From contig VXAZ01009646.1 of NCBI GenBank assembly GCA_013399875.1, positions 992,001-1,056,000 on the forward strand: a stretch of DNA of 64,000 nucleotides, read 5' to 3'. The notes under the pieces were generated by a model. It was not told the DNA's origin. It did no database searches and worked only from the letters and a program-made list of their open reading frames with translations. Position numbers and translations under genes: made by a program. Below, one piece after another: positions 12,751 through 25,500 of this stretch. Within the stretch, counting starts at the first letter, position 1; each line of letters starts with the position of its first letter. Origin of the DNA: Gymnorhina tibicen. Lineage: Eukaryota > Chordata > Aves > Passeriformes > Artamidae.

Positions 12751-15297
12751 AAACCTATTTCTAGAATATTGAAGGAGTAAAACATGCAGATTCTAAAGTC
12801 TGAGAAATTTCCAAAAGCTGAGAATATAATCTAGCACAATTTGAAGCTTTCCAGATTTGGCAACTTCACTGTACAGTAGGCACTTTCTAAAAATACTGTC
12901 TATTGTGTATATTTAGTACTGACATCAAAAATATTTCCTGGCAGCAGCCAGTTTTAGAGGCAGGTTATTCTGATTTCTCTTAAATTAAGTGTGATTTAAC
13001 AGAATTTAAATAGTGTTTTCTTTCCAGCAAAAGACATAGCCAAGACACACCAAGTAAAAACTTGTTCTGTTTCCTCATTAGCTCAGCCTTGCTGGAAATA
13101 AATGCACAAGACTTAGCTAGTCCCTTGGTAAAAGAAATAATGCAAGATGTCAAATAAGTAGTGGTGTGAACTTTTTACTGAAAAGTGTTAGTATCCAGCT
13201 ACAGAGACAAGAAAGCTCAGGCTGAGTTTTTCTGCAGCCACCCATGGCTGTGGTTCTGGCTACATGAGACATTCCACTGACAAAGTAGACTGATGTTCCA
13301 TATACCCAGTTTTCCTTTTTAAGTAAAGAAACCAAACTCATTTTAGCATAGCCTTATTTCTCTTTAGGAAAATGGTTGAGTCATTTCAACACTACCTTGA
13401 CCTGGCTCATAAAAAAAAAAGGAAAAAAATTGTGTCAATCTCTTGCAGTGGATTTTTAATGGATGGGTCAGTACAGTGTGAGTGTAAATAAAACAAGCTA
13501 ACAATCACCAATGTGCATAGAATTTAAAAGGCAAACAGTTGTGACTTAGAAGGAACAAATTAATGGTCTGAAATTCCTCTGGGTTTCAAATCACTGAGCC
13601 ATCATGGGTCATGCGAGAGCAGCCTAAGATAAACTGAGAATTATTCCCAGACAAAGAAGAAATTTTTGATAAAGAGAATTGTACTTCTAGTAAAATCCAT
13701 GCCACTTGTTTCTTCTGACAAGATGTGTGTTAATAAAATACAAGTGGAGGCCCCTGTGGACAGTTGCTTACTCTGAAAAAATGTTAATGGAACTATAAAG
13801 CCCTCTTATCCTTTTTTTGATAACATCAGATGAAATAAAGAATTAAAAATGACTTTACACTTGCATCAATTATTTTATGTTTTTAGTTATCTGTTATGAA
13901 AACAGTGATAGGTAAATACCCTATTGATATCTAATAAATTGTTCATTTTTTAATAACCAGTAAGCCAGCATTTACATTTGATCTTCTTCCAGCTAATACT
14001 GAATATGATCCATTTGTACTAAACAAAATCTCAAGGACTGGAAGATATTCAGGATCTGTTGGCAAGGTCACATTGGCTGAATAATGCATTTGATTTACAC
14101 TGTAATGAAAAATTAGTGTCTCTTATCTCAGTGAAGTAGGTGAATAAAACACAGCTTTTAAGCAGCTGTTTTGTACTCTCCTGTGCACTTGAGTCCTTAC
14201 AGAAAAGTTGACTATGCATAAATAGGAAGCAAAACATGTGCTAACTGTAGTGTCATAAAATCTGTCACTCAAACCCTTACCAGCACCTCAGGAATGGAAA
14301 GCAATAAATGCAGCCTCAGCTTTTGAGAGGGACTCTACCATGCAGGCAAGAAACTATAGGTAAGCAATTTTGACCTTCAGGTAAATAGCTAAAAATCAGA
14401 AGAAAAACTAGAACAGCAGTTAACCATTTGGATAACCATTAGGGAAAAAAATCCTGCAGCTTCTGTAGGTGGCAGATATTTCCTTCAAACCTCTTATAGT
14501 TCTTTGAAGGAGTCAACAAGCATTTGGGTAGCTGTGGTGTGGTCAATTCATAGTCCTTGGATTTTTAAAAGAGTGACAGTGACAGTGTCCTTGAGAAAGG
14601 AAAGCTTTCACACAATGAAAGATAAGAGTTCTCTTGCAGATCAGTAATTCATTGAAAACTAAGAAACGAGCGTAAAAAGAAAGAGCCAGCATTCACAGCT
14701 GAGGTTGGTAGCCACAGAGGCCCAGTGGCATCCATTTAGTAAACACATTCTATTCAACACATTTACAAATGAATAGGAAAAGAGACTAAACAGGGAGATA
14801 AAACATTTCCAGGTGATACAAATTACTTGGGATCAGAACGAAATGCAATGTTGATTGCTGCAATCAAAAATAAAAACTCCACCATTTAAAATATAGGATT
14901 TGAATTTTTTTACCAGGAGGAAAATTTGAGTAATTTTAGAAAGTTCTTCAAAAATCCGTGTTATAAGTCCAGAAATGCAAACAGTGTTAAATACTAGAGG
15001 AAAATCTGACAACAAATCAGAAAACATAGTAGATGCCTGGTGTTCCATCTGTTTTGATTTTTGCATGAAATTCTGATAACGGCGAAATGCTGATAATGAC
15101 TTGAAGAGGAACACAGCAGAATGAGGAAAGATACAGTTTCTCCAGTGATTCTGTGCAATTCTGTAAACCATGGTCTTGCTGACTAGAAAGGCTTTATTAA
15201 CCTGTCAGTAAACACTGTAGGATTTATCAAGTTTGCAGTGAATTGGAAAGTAGGAAAGTTTTCTGAACATCGAAATGTAGTCAAAGTCAAGACTCAT

Positions 15298-15414
15298 ATT
15301 TTGGCTCTCGGTGCTCATTTACAAATGAGCAATTCATCTTATGAGACAGAAAGGAAACAGCTCCAGGTTTATGTCAATGCTACGATGTGAAGTGCTTCTC
15401 ACTGACGTGACTCT
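15298..15414 (+). repeat. Unidentified dispersed repeat, copy A
   Basis: This segment is homologous to the reverse complement of 17047-17164. Shared blocks, in order, are TTTTGGCTC, GGTG-TCATTT--AAATGA-C, CAATTCATC, AGCTCCAGGTTT, TGTCA and a final TGTGAC/CGTGAC block. The copies differ by scattered substitutions and about three small indels, which indicates an old family or duplication. A 9-bp-arm palindrome, TGCTCATTTACAAATGAGCA (15312-15331), sits inside. I cannot name the family. Confidence 0.7.
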
Positions 15415-17046
15415 GCTTTAGTTACAGCAAGACTGACAAAGCTGAGAAAGCAGGAGCTGAATTTTTCTCTGATTTTCCACATTGTTCTGGTTAGAGTGAG
15501 GAGATTGTGACACATCTAAACACATCTAAACGTGTTTAAACTACCTAAAGCAGAAAACAGAGGGATAAGACAGGAAAATGAACACTAAGGTGGGAGAAGG
15601 CTTATTTATGATGGTACCAAATAATTGCTGTTCTGAAAAGACTGAGCAATAAGTGGTGAAGAAAGCCTAACCTGAGTCTGTTGTGCTGTGCAGATGGCTC
15701 TTGGGAGAAGAAAGAAAAGTCTCTTTGATCATTTGAGTGTAGGGAGAGAAGTCAAATATACTGATGTAACTGTAATCCCATAGTGGTAGCTCAAGGTAAC
15801 CTGGTGTGTCTGCTCCACAGAACATCAATATTCTGTTGGAACACTGGAGATATTTTTACGAGACACCTTGTAACTGGAGTAGCCTGTGTTGTATGCTTTC
15901 AGCTGAGACAGACTACTCCTAAATTTATGAAACCCCATGGACAAGACAAACCTTCAGGGCCTTGCAGAGGTTTCTGGCTGGATTTTGTTTTCTTGTATCA
16001 AGACTGCTAATATCTGTAAAAAGGATAAAGGGTATCTCAGAAGAGACTGACTGAGAAGAGAATGCTTATTAAAAGCATAAAAAGGTCAAAGAAATCAGCT
16101 GTGTGCCTTGTTTCAAAAGTATACAGCATTATTTTAAAAATAAAATGAACAAAGTAAATTTCCTGGCATGTAGCCTGGCAATAAACATGAATTTAATAAC
16201 ATTAAAAAATACTATTTTTAACAGAATCAAAGTATTGATTGAATTCAGAGACATTCAAATTATGTCTTTGACTTTGTTAGATATTAAAGCATCATATTCT
16301 GCATACACGGTGTATTCTGGGGAAGAAATGGAATGTTCTTTACAATCATAATATATCTAATCTCTAACCATATACGCATAAAATACATTTTATAATAAGG
16401 TTTTCTTCTACTGAAGAGTCAATTACAAAATATTTCAAACAAACAGTAATGTATCCTAAAATCTAGTGCTTTGCAACAGAATTTGTAAGTCTGAAGTCTG
16501 TTGCCCTAATTTTGGTGAGCTGGGGGACAAATTTCTGCTTTGGTATTATCTAGATCCTCTCTGCATAAATGTTGGCATATACTGTTATATGGGACTAAGG
16601 ATGCACCTCTTTCCCTTATGGTGCACTATGCAATAAGCCTCCAATTGTTAACTTCATTCTATAGTTGCCAGCATAAATTATATCCCTCATGGCAGTTCAG
16701 TAATGCACTCCTATAAAAGCTAATACAAAGTCAATAGAAAATAAAAGAATGACTCCTGTTGACTTCAGCACACCCATTCTCTACTTTTTAAATAGAAAAA
16801 AAAAAAAGAAATAACTTTAATATATTGCCTAGGTACTTATTTTAAATGGCACATGAATATAAAGGCTATATTTTTAAAGTTTGGAAGCAAACACCTAACA
16901 TACCAATTCTTTTATTAATGCAAGTCATGGATATGGATCACTAGAAACATTATACTTGGGTAGTGGCAGCCAGTGGTTTAATTCATCCAAAATAATGGAA
17001 TGGCCACTCTTCCCCTCTATTACTCCCACTGGTTATAGGTCTAGAC

Positions 17047-17164
17047 AATGTCACATCAAAGAGCAGCAGTTAACACCACGGCAATCTGACACAAACCTGG
17101 AGCTATTTCCCTTTTCCTTCACATGATGAATTGTTCATTTACAAATGAACACCTTGAGCCAAAA
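17047..17164 (-). repeat. Unidentified dispersed repeat, copy B (inverted)
   Basis: This is the inverted partner of 15298-15414. On the minus strand it runs TTTTGGCTCAAGGTGTTCAT, then AATTCATCATGTGAAGG, AGCTCCAGGTTTGTGTCA and CTTTGATGTGACATTG. Its palindrome, GTTCATTTACAAATGAAC (17133-17150), carries a paired C/G to T/A change relative to copy A, so the stem stays intact. The two copies are about 1.6 kb apart. Confidence 0.7.
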
Positions 17165-17805
17165 CATTAATGCAGAGTTTGCCTGCATCCTGCTGTTTGG
17201 GAGAATTGTTATAATGACAACGCCAATTGATATTACATAGGTGCCTGCCTGATGTGATTTGTCATTGAATAATTTAATTAGTTAGTAGTTAATATTCACA
17301 GACTACAGTCTTCCAAATTAAATCACATTTCAAGATGCTCAAATTCTATTAACCTTTGTGTTTGTTAATACAGGCTGTTACTCAAAAAAACATACATTTT
17401 GTCAAGTCAGAGCAAATTTCTGGGAAAAGGGAAGAGATTTAGATGAATAGCAGTAAAACAAAGCCTGTGCTTTTACTGTTCAATAACAGTTATTTCACAG
17501 AGACAGAAGTATATTTTAAGTTCAGATTACCTGTACTTTCTGCTGCAATGTAAAAGACTTGCAATGTCAACACAAGAGTGGCACATGGGTGGGCACGTTT
17601 GCAGCTCCCTGGGACTTGCACACCAGAGAAAAGGGGTATCTGGAACACTGTGCCCACATCATTGCTCAGCTTTGGTGAGCTCCCACCCATGCAGGGTGCA
17701 GAAATAAGGATTTGCAGCTGACAAAGGTGCCACCTTGAGAGTGGTGGTTAGCTAGGAAAAAAATAAGCAAAATAGGAGATGCATTTCTGCAGGGCAGAGT
17801 CCACG

Positions 17806-18319
17806 TGATGCCTTTTCTTGGTCTTAAAAATTAAGAGCCAGACACAGTAAAGGGAAAAAGGGTTTTTACCTCAGTATTTAACAAGGATCTTTATGGTGCA
17901 CCACTTTGCCAAGGTGGAATGCGCCGAAATGCATGCACACGATAGATCGCATATACAATTTATAGACTTTGCAAATTAACATATTTATCAAAGATTCCCC
18001 AATGAGAGGCTTGAATGAATAGCATGATATCCCCCCATCCCAAGGAATTCCCCCCTGGCTGGGCCTAATCTTAGTTTACAGGATGTGTTCTAGAGAGGAC
18101 CTTGGTTCCTCAGGATAGCGTGGGGCTTTCCGGCCCCCAACTGCGAGGCCTCCAGGATGTTTGGTCTCCTGGCATAACAGAATACTAGGACTATGCTAAG
18201 TTATCAGGCTTAAGAAATTACAAGTATGCATGCTAAGAGCACTGAGGATACATAAAAGCTATATAAAAGGGTATATAAAAGGTATATAAAAGAAAAGGCA
18301 AAAAATCATCACGGCATCA
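17806..18319 (-). mobile_element. Solo LTR, ERVK-like endogenous retrovirus
   Basis: This solo LTR is read on the minus strand. Proposed ends are TGATGCC at 17806 and GGCATCA ending at 18319, which form 7-bp terminal inverted repeats of the TG...CA type. On the minus strand a TATA-like CTATAAA lies at 17959-17965. About 70 bp downstream is a CATAAA polyadenylation-like signal (17890-17895) and then a short U5, a compact R typical of alpha/betaretrovirus-like LTRs. The word CATTCCACCTTGG between them recalls avian retroviral R/U5 regions. No retroviral genes flank it. I see no matching target duplication (TCCACG left, CGTTAT right), so the exact ends are uncertain. Confidence 0.7.
18246..18291 (+). 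repeat. Tandem TATATAAAAG array inside LTR
   Basis: Three to four tandem copies of a unit of about 11-13 bp (TATATAAAAGG-type, preceded by ACATAAAAGC) lie in the U3 part of the ERVK-like LTR. They present several TATA-box-like words on the strand opposite to the LTR's own orientation. It is probably a small U3 minisatellite. Confidence 0.65.
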
Positions 18320-21300
18320 CGTTATAAAACAAAAAAGATATCAGACATATCCACAATAAAGCTGGCTGCAGTGAAACACTGCAAGGCACAAGAATCCTTT
18401 CAGCACTCAGAATGTTAATCTTTTGGTGTATTATCCTTGAATATTAAGACAGAATGATCTAAATTAAGGACCTGACCTGAAAATCTTTTCCTCATCACTG
18501 TAATTGCACTAGGAGATGTGAGAAGGCTGCACTATACCTGCCTGCAAAGAATTCCTAATAATTGCAAAGCACCTTCAATATCTCAATCACATATTTCAGC
18601 TCCTGATTACTTTTCTTTGTTTGTTTTGCCTTTGGTAATCCCCCCTCACACCAGAGCTGCTGCTGAATTTGTCACAGCTAATAAGACTGTATTTTTGCCT
18701 CTTTTTCAGGAATGAATGCTTGATTTGGTTTTAACAGAGTTTCCAGGCCTAGATGAGCAGTAAAAATGTTCTGAAAAATGACACCCAAACACACAATGCA
18801 TGAGCTTTATATTTGGTTACAGGGCACTGTACACATGATTATAACACAGCATAGCTTTGAAGGTCACGTTTTCACAGTCTGCTAAGTAGAATCCTCATCA
18901 AAGCTATTGCAAAAATTATTATCCCAGAGTGTGCGGGAAAGAACACCTGATGATTATGCTCTCTGTATCATGGCTAAACCGGTTTATTTTTCACTATACT
19001 ATAATGAAAAAATCCATACTTTAGACCTTCAAAGCTAAAGACCAGGGAATTCTGGGAGCTTTGTTTTATCATGAACTTTTCAAGCCAGAGACAAAAACTT
19101 CTTGCAGTACACATAAAACAGGTCAGGGATGCCAATTACAATATTTTTCCAGTCTTTCCAGAGCTGCAAGGGATTTCTATAAAAATCTTCTTCAGAAGCT
19201 AATACCTGAGTGTTTTATTAGCACTTTATTTCAAATGGCAGTGCTCATTCCATTTCACTTCTTTCATTTTCATTTAAATTTTCATGGTTCAGATTTCTTT
19301 TTATTCCCCCGAGAACATTTTGCCTATAAGGATAGATTCCTTGCAGCCTGACAGGAGAAATTAAAAAACCCAAGCCATTCTAATTAAAGATGGCCAGCCC
19401 AATTTGTATTTGTTAGTTGACCTGGAGTGCAGCAAGATATTTTATTCTGTGTAGGCAAGCTGTTAAACAATTTCTTTTGATTAAAATGTGTTGACATCAA
19501 CCAGAACACATAGATGACAGAAATAAGGATAAAAAAATCGTTCTCCTTCACTGAAAATGTATGCTTTCCTAATAAGTTAATCAATTTAGTGACGCTTCTA
19601 AGGAAAAAGATTTCTATTAAACACTTCAGCAGATCACCCCTTGTTCCATTCATTCGAGCCTTTCATGTGTCATTATTACTTAGTTTTTAAAGATCATATA
19701 AATACCACTGTCCTTTTTTAATAGCATGAGGAACTTTTCAAATCACAGCTCATTTCCTATCTTTCATTATATATTTTTCTAGTAAAAATCCCAAGTGTTA
19801 ACACATAAGAGAGAAGTCTACTGATAAATATAACTTAGAATTTTCTCCTCTTCTCTCCATTTATGAGGTGTTGATGTCTCACTGAAAAAAAAATGTCTTT
19901 GTGCTTTCTTTGTCAGTATTTTTCCTGGATGTAAGAATTTGACATTCAGAGGACGTACCAAGGAAACTAATCTTCCTCAAAGTACCACCAAGTTCCCTCT
20001 AAATGTTTTTCTGATTGCTTCACTGAGGCATTTCTTTAGTAGTTTGTTTATAAGTTTAGATCCAAAAATGGTTTTCTAAAACATAATCTCTATAGGTAGA
20101 CATGATAAAATTTCAGTTGTTAAAACAAACAAACAAAAAATCCTTCCTGGAGCAGGGATGAGGGCTTAAAGATATTTTCTTGACCCAGTAAAAATTAGCT
20201 ATCCTTTCACTATCTTGGTCTCTAAAGATTCAGCCGTAGACCTGATCCAAGAGCCATTAGAAACCAGTATCACCAAACTCCCATGGATCTCAGTGCCATT
20301 TATGAACTTCAGCACAGAACAATACAAAAAGTCAGAGTTTCCAAGTCCCTACATTTGACAGAACGGGGAAAAAATAACCACACACCATGTGAAAACTCCA
20401 GGGGTGGGAAAACAAAATGTAGAATCATCGATCCATATTTCTTAACCTATTTTGGGTTAGATAACCTGGTCTTCAACCATCAGGAATGGTTAGCCCTTAA
20501 GGCTCCAGAATAGTTTAGCGTTTTTATAGATAAGCAGCAGTTTTCTGATATGCTCTATCTAGTCATAAAGGCACAAAATCCATGACAGAAAATGTAGGGT
20601 TTTTAATAAAAGCATCCAGCAACAGTCCCTTCTAAAAGCTGATCATGAGACTGATTTTCTAATGAAATCACGCTTATGCAATTTTGTTATTTTGTGTCTC
20701 TCCTTCTGTCAGCAGTAAATTATGTGCATATCTCATTCATGTATTTCTAAATTTTTTTTCATACCAGAGAGAAATTTATTACATCTCTGAGAATAAAAAT
20801 GCAAGTAGTGAACACATACGGTGGTCATACAGACATTTAGTACTTGTTTTAAGTTCAAGTCCCTGACTTCTGACAGAGCTTTCTGCTTGTACAGGAAACA
20901 TATTCCTATTCAAAATTGTGTATATAGACATTTTTATGAGTAGAGGTATGTATTCTATTTCTTTCTCTAATTGTAGATATTCCTAATAATCCAGCCCAGA
21001 GGTACAACATTTGGGTCTTTCCAGATCTTATTAGCCTTAAATCTCTGGGTTTAGGATGGATTCAAAGCTGAAAAGAGCCCACTTCATTTTTCTGCATCTT
21101 CACTCAGCTTCTTCTCTGTGGGAGTCTGAGATGATTCCTGCTTCCATAACAGGCTGAGATTGCCTCATGTCACCAAGCAGAGCTAACAGTACATCAAAGA
21201 AAGTTCCTACATAAAATGCCCAAGAGCTGTATGTGTGAGTGGGGAGCTCTCTTTTAAAACAGCTACACATTTCACATGTGGAAAAAGTTCTTTAACAAAT

Positions 21301-22513
21301 GTATGGTGTGGAGGGCCCTGTAACTGGTCAATACTAGAAGCCAGAATTCACAGCAGTGCCCGTAGGAGCCTGACACTCAGTCCAGAGGTGATCACGTGCC
21401 ATTACACTGAGAGCCCTGCTGGAAAGAGGAAAGGCAGAATCTAAACACACAACAAAACTCCAACTACCCCTTGTAGTCTCACTACCCCTCCTCTGTGGCA
21501 ACAGAGTCCCAGTAAAACTCTACACAGGCATGGCTGAACTGTCCTTTGTTTTTAAAGAAGTTTATTCCTAATGAAGACCACAACTGAGAGCCTCCATCAG
21601 CATCATAAGAGGTGTGGTAAATTACAACCTTGATTCTTCAGCATAAAGAAATGGAAATGCTCTTGGATCTGGCACCAGGAGAAAACCATTGCAGCCTCAG
21701 ATGCAGAGAGAAGGGGTGCAGGAAGGCTGCAGGGAACGGTGTGAGCACCCATCTCTTGGAGATGAAAATAATGCATTTGCTTTACAAGATGTTGACATGT
21801 TCCTCTCCCTTTCCCCCATAGCCCATGCTTTCACATATGAAGAGTTTTCTCCCAGAACCACCTACACAAGGACTATCCACAGGATAAATGCTCAAATACC
21901 TGCTTTGTGTGATACTCATATTTGTAAAATACTGTTTTCCATTAACTCCTGGCATAACAGAGTCATCGCACTCCGGTCCTATGGAACATGCTTAGTAAGC
22001 TCTTTGGACTGCAGAGGCTTTTCTTTTATTGCTGTTTTGCAGTCAGTTACACAGGTGACTTTTCTTTCATTCAGTTTACTGAATTAGTTACAAGATTTGT
22101 TTTGTGTCTCTTGTTTAAAATCTCATCCATTCTTTACTGCCAGCATGTGAGGCATGGAGATAAGATCTTGGAGTGTCAAGGGTGTAAATATTCCCATGAC
22201 TACAAAATCAGCCATTTGTATGTGAAGGCAGATCTAAATCTCCTTAGACTTAGCTACAGCCTCCATCATTAAAAGTTAGCACAGCAATGCACTCTGCGTG
22301 CCATAAATTACCTCCCCATGGATAAGCAATGTCAGTGCAAGAATACAATGTAGCTGGTGATAAGCAACAATGAAAGGCAGATTTGGCATCATAAAATGAA
22401 GCAGACTTAATCCCAAAGGGTATGTGATCATAAGTGTCCCATTTACATGAAAAGAAGGGGTAAGAGAACAAGCCCCTTCAGCTGAGAAAGGAAAAGATTA
22501 AAGATATATACAT

Positions 22514-22515
<2 letters not shown>
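18320..22515. other. A+T-rich unique DNA, no gene recognised
   Basis: No gene, RNA or mobile element is recognisable. The longest open frame in the window (21689-22087, +, 132 codons) lies here. It has no recognisable domain, signal sequence or splice context and overlaps other open frames, so I treat it as chance. Confidence 0.55.

Positions 22516-22546
<31 letters not shown>
22516..22546. repeat. (AT)n microsatellite
   Basis: An uninterrupted AT dinucleotide run of 31 bp. It is a likely length-polymorphic locus. Confidence 0.97.
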
Positions 22547-22549
<3 letters not shown>

Positions 22550-25500
22550 AGAATCCTATCGTGGACTGGTGCTTCAGTTGAGGCTGACAGCACAAGAACC
22601 ACACTGAAGACAAAGGATTAATGGATTAACAGATTCTGATTTAGGAGAGACTGAAGAGGGAGAACTGGCCCTGTGTTCATAGCAATGGAGGTATTTCACA
22701 CTCACATGCTATAAAATACAGAGAGGTAAATTGCAAAGAGATCAGGAGAAAACATGCACCACACACACTTCCCTAATGGCAAACAGTTTTTAGAAATGCT
22801 GACTTTTACTGATAGCCACAATCTTGCCTACAAACAAAATTGTCTTCTTACCTGCAATGAAAGGGTTAGAACAACAAAACTCTCCCCCACCATCAGCATT
22901 TTAGTGATAATAGCATAGAGGAATTTATGTGTGTGGAGATTATATACCTTTACTAAAAGGTGAATAAAATACCCTGGAACCTTTGATGGCAAAACAACTG
23001 CAACCATTCAAGGGACAGTTCTAACACAACTACAGCAGTAAAGAAGAAAACTAATCACAACCCTCATTGAAGCACAAAACTGGTAGAACCATCCTAACCC
23101 TCTCAAGTACACTAATATAATTGTTTGCAGAGCACAGAAAGCTGTTAACACAAAAAGCTCATAGCTGAACTGTGTAAGAACAGAAGGACTTGTAAGCTCC
23201 ACATGGGATATGTGTATTTGGAGAGATTTGCTCAGAGGGAGACTCTCACCATGGAATGAAGCATTCATTCATTTAAAAACAGAGACTGAAAGCCATTAAT
23301 TGAATCCCTGGGTCTGAATAATGATAATTCTGTGGGTTATGTCAACTGTCAGGTGAGTTATATGCACAGTAGGTGTAGGTCTGGGTAACTTCAGGTAATA
23401 TTGGCACAGGCACAGAGCAAAGGCAGAGCAAAACCTAGCAGCTCCAAAAACATATTGAGCAACCTTTCTTGTAGGCGAAGGATGTTTATTCATGTACATC
23501 AGAGTAACATCACTGTGAACACAAAAACCTCTGTGTATCATGCATATGAATGGGTCAGTGTACTCCTTTAAATATGTGCATTTGCCTATAAGGCTGATAA
23601 GCAGCTTTTGAGAAAGGAGACACACAAATGGTTTTCACTTCCAGCAGTCTGTGGGGTTCTAGGCAGACAGCTGATGTGTCTTTGATCTCAGAAACAAATA
23701 ACAAGGTCTCCCAATAAGGAATGCTCACAGTACTCCTAGATTGAATACGGCTATGAGACACCATTCTTCACTTAGGCATGTTGGGCTAGAAACAGTTTCA
23801 TGAATGGCAGCAGAAATTATTGCCTTTAAACTCATGTCAGCCAGAGATGTGAGTTCTGGTGAAGAGAACTATACATTTGGCTAGCAGACTGAGAAAGCTC
23901 TGAGATAGTATTGCCCAACATGAGATTGCAAAAGGGGAAGATTAGAACCAGTGAACTCAAGGGGCATATGAAATAGATCTTATTGTCTCAATATATTAGC
24001 TTTTATTACCTCCCATGGGTTACTAATTTTTTTGTGCAAGACATACTGTACAGAAGAATGAAGGGAATAACTGGTTTAGGGACCAGATGATGCAGATATC
24101 CTGCAAGTGGCTGTTTGATGATTTTGGTTCCAAATGTTGAAAATCCTCTATGATGCTCACAGAAGGTAGCAGAGGACACCAATCCTTACAAAAAACATCC
24201 TTGGTACTTGTGTTTCGCATTAAAAGAAACTCTTTGGGTATTTGTTTATTTCTATTCTAATTTTTTGGTGAGGGAATGCACATGTCAGCAATAAAAAAAT
24301 TATGGGACAAGGATTTTATTCATTCTCATTAACTGGAAATATCACTAAGAGTTCTTCCACAATCATTTTTAAAATCATTGAAGTAATTAGCTTGAACTTT
24401 GCAGAACTTTACTGCCAGCTCTTCTTTCCTCTAGACTTATTCACCTTCAGAGGTGGCAACCCCAATGCTGTATTACTAAACATCACCTCACAGACTTGTG
24501 ACATTGTTTTGTTCACAAATTATTGGCTGCTTGGATTAATGAAGCAAAGCAGCCACCTCCTAAAGCACTTCGTGAACAATTTTCTATCTGCGCAGAAGGT
24601 TCTTTGAAAAGTATAAAGTACCTAAATCCGGCTAAAAAGATTAATTTGCACAAGAGTTCTCTCAGCTATTTGGAGCTAACCAGTAGAGTAGAGTGAGAGG
24701 ATCCTCATCCTCTGCTTTTTATCCCTCCCCCTCACTTCAAGGCTGGGGATGCATTAAAGTTGGGGAAAGCGTTGTCGCACTCTGACAGCTCCCGATATAT
24801 CCAGGGGTCCTTGCAGACAAAGGCCAGACAGTCATAAATTACATCAGTGTATAGGTTGCTCTAAATTACTGTACGTTTAAAGAAGTTTAATGATGAGAGA
24901 ATGACAGCCAGTTCTGTGGGAGAACCCCCATTCCAGAGCTGAAAAGACCTTGGCACAAGAGAGAGACTCGCTCTTTTTCAGTGCTCCTACACTATTTTAG
25001 GAATCATCATTCTTCCATGCTGAGAGATCATTTTCTAAGTCCTCTGTGTTGCCATAGCAAAAGCCAGATTTTTTTTCCTCCCAATGCCTGACAAAAAGAG
25101 TCTGTGCAATTACAGAGGAAAACAGTATAAACAACAGTTTTAAAATGAGTACAAGTGTTTTCTGTGGCTTCATTTTTCGATCTCCATTAAAGTACAGCTT
25201 ACTCTTAGCAAGGGTGTAAAAATATGTCTGAATTCTTCCATTTGTCTTCAGACCTGGGGATTCTGAAAACTGCTAATCTTGCCTCATGATTGAAAATTTT
25301 GTGAACTGGAAGAGAATGGCTGGTGCAGAGGAGGACATGCTTTCTCAGGGAGACATTTTAAGGGATGCATTCCATTCACTTATAGCTGTGGTTAACAGCT
25401 ATAAAATCAGGACAGCTAGCAGTCACAGAGAAATCACAATACTGAAGTAATTAGAAAAGAAATCACAAATTTCTCTACTTGTAAGAACCTAAATATTAGA

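Larger units (their letters stand above)
12751..17805. other. A+T-rich unique DNA, no gene recognised
   Basis: No gene is recognisable here. The stretch holds two inverted copies of an unidentified repeat (15298-15414 and 17047-17164, listed separately). A 10-bp direct duplication CACATCTAAA occurs twice at 15511-15530, followed by the palindrome-like TAAACGTGTTTA. Bases 17255-17345 are rich in homeodomain-type TAAT/ATTA words (for example TTTAATTAGTTAGTAGTTAA), which would suit a conserved non-coding element but prove nothing. Confidence 0.5.

Noticed and set aside
16690..16790. Possible old retroelement words (GACTCCTGTTGACTTCAGC)
   Set aside because: The match is short and diverged, too weak to call without an alignment.
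21689..22087. Longest open frame in the window (132 codons, +)
   Set aside because: It overlaps other open frames and has no domain, signal or splice context that I recognise. A frame of this length is not surprising in 64 kb.
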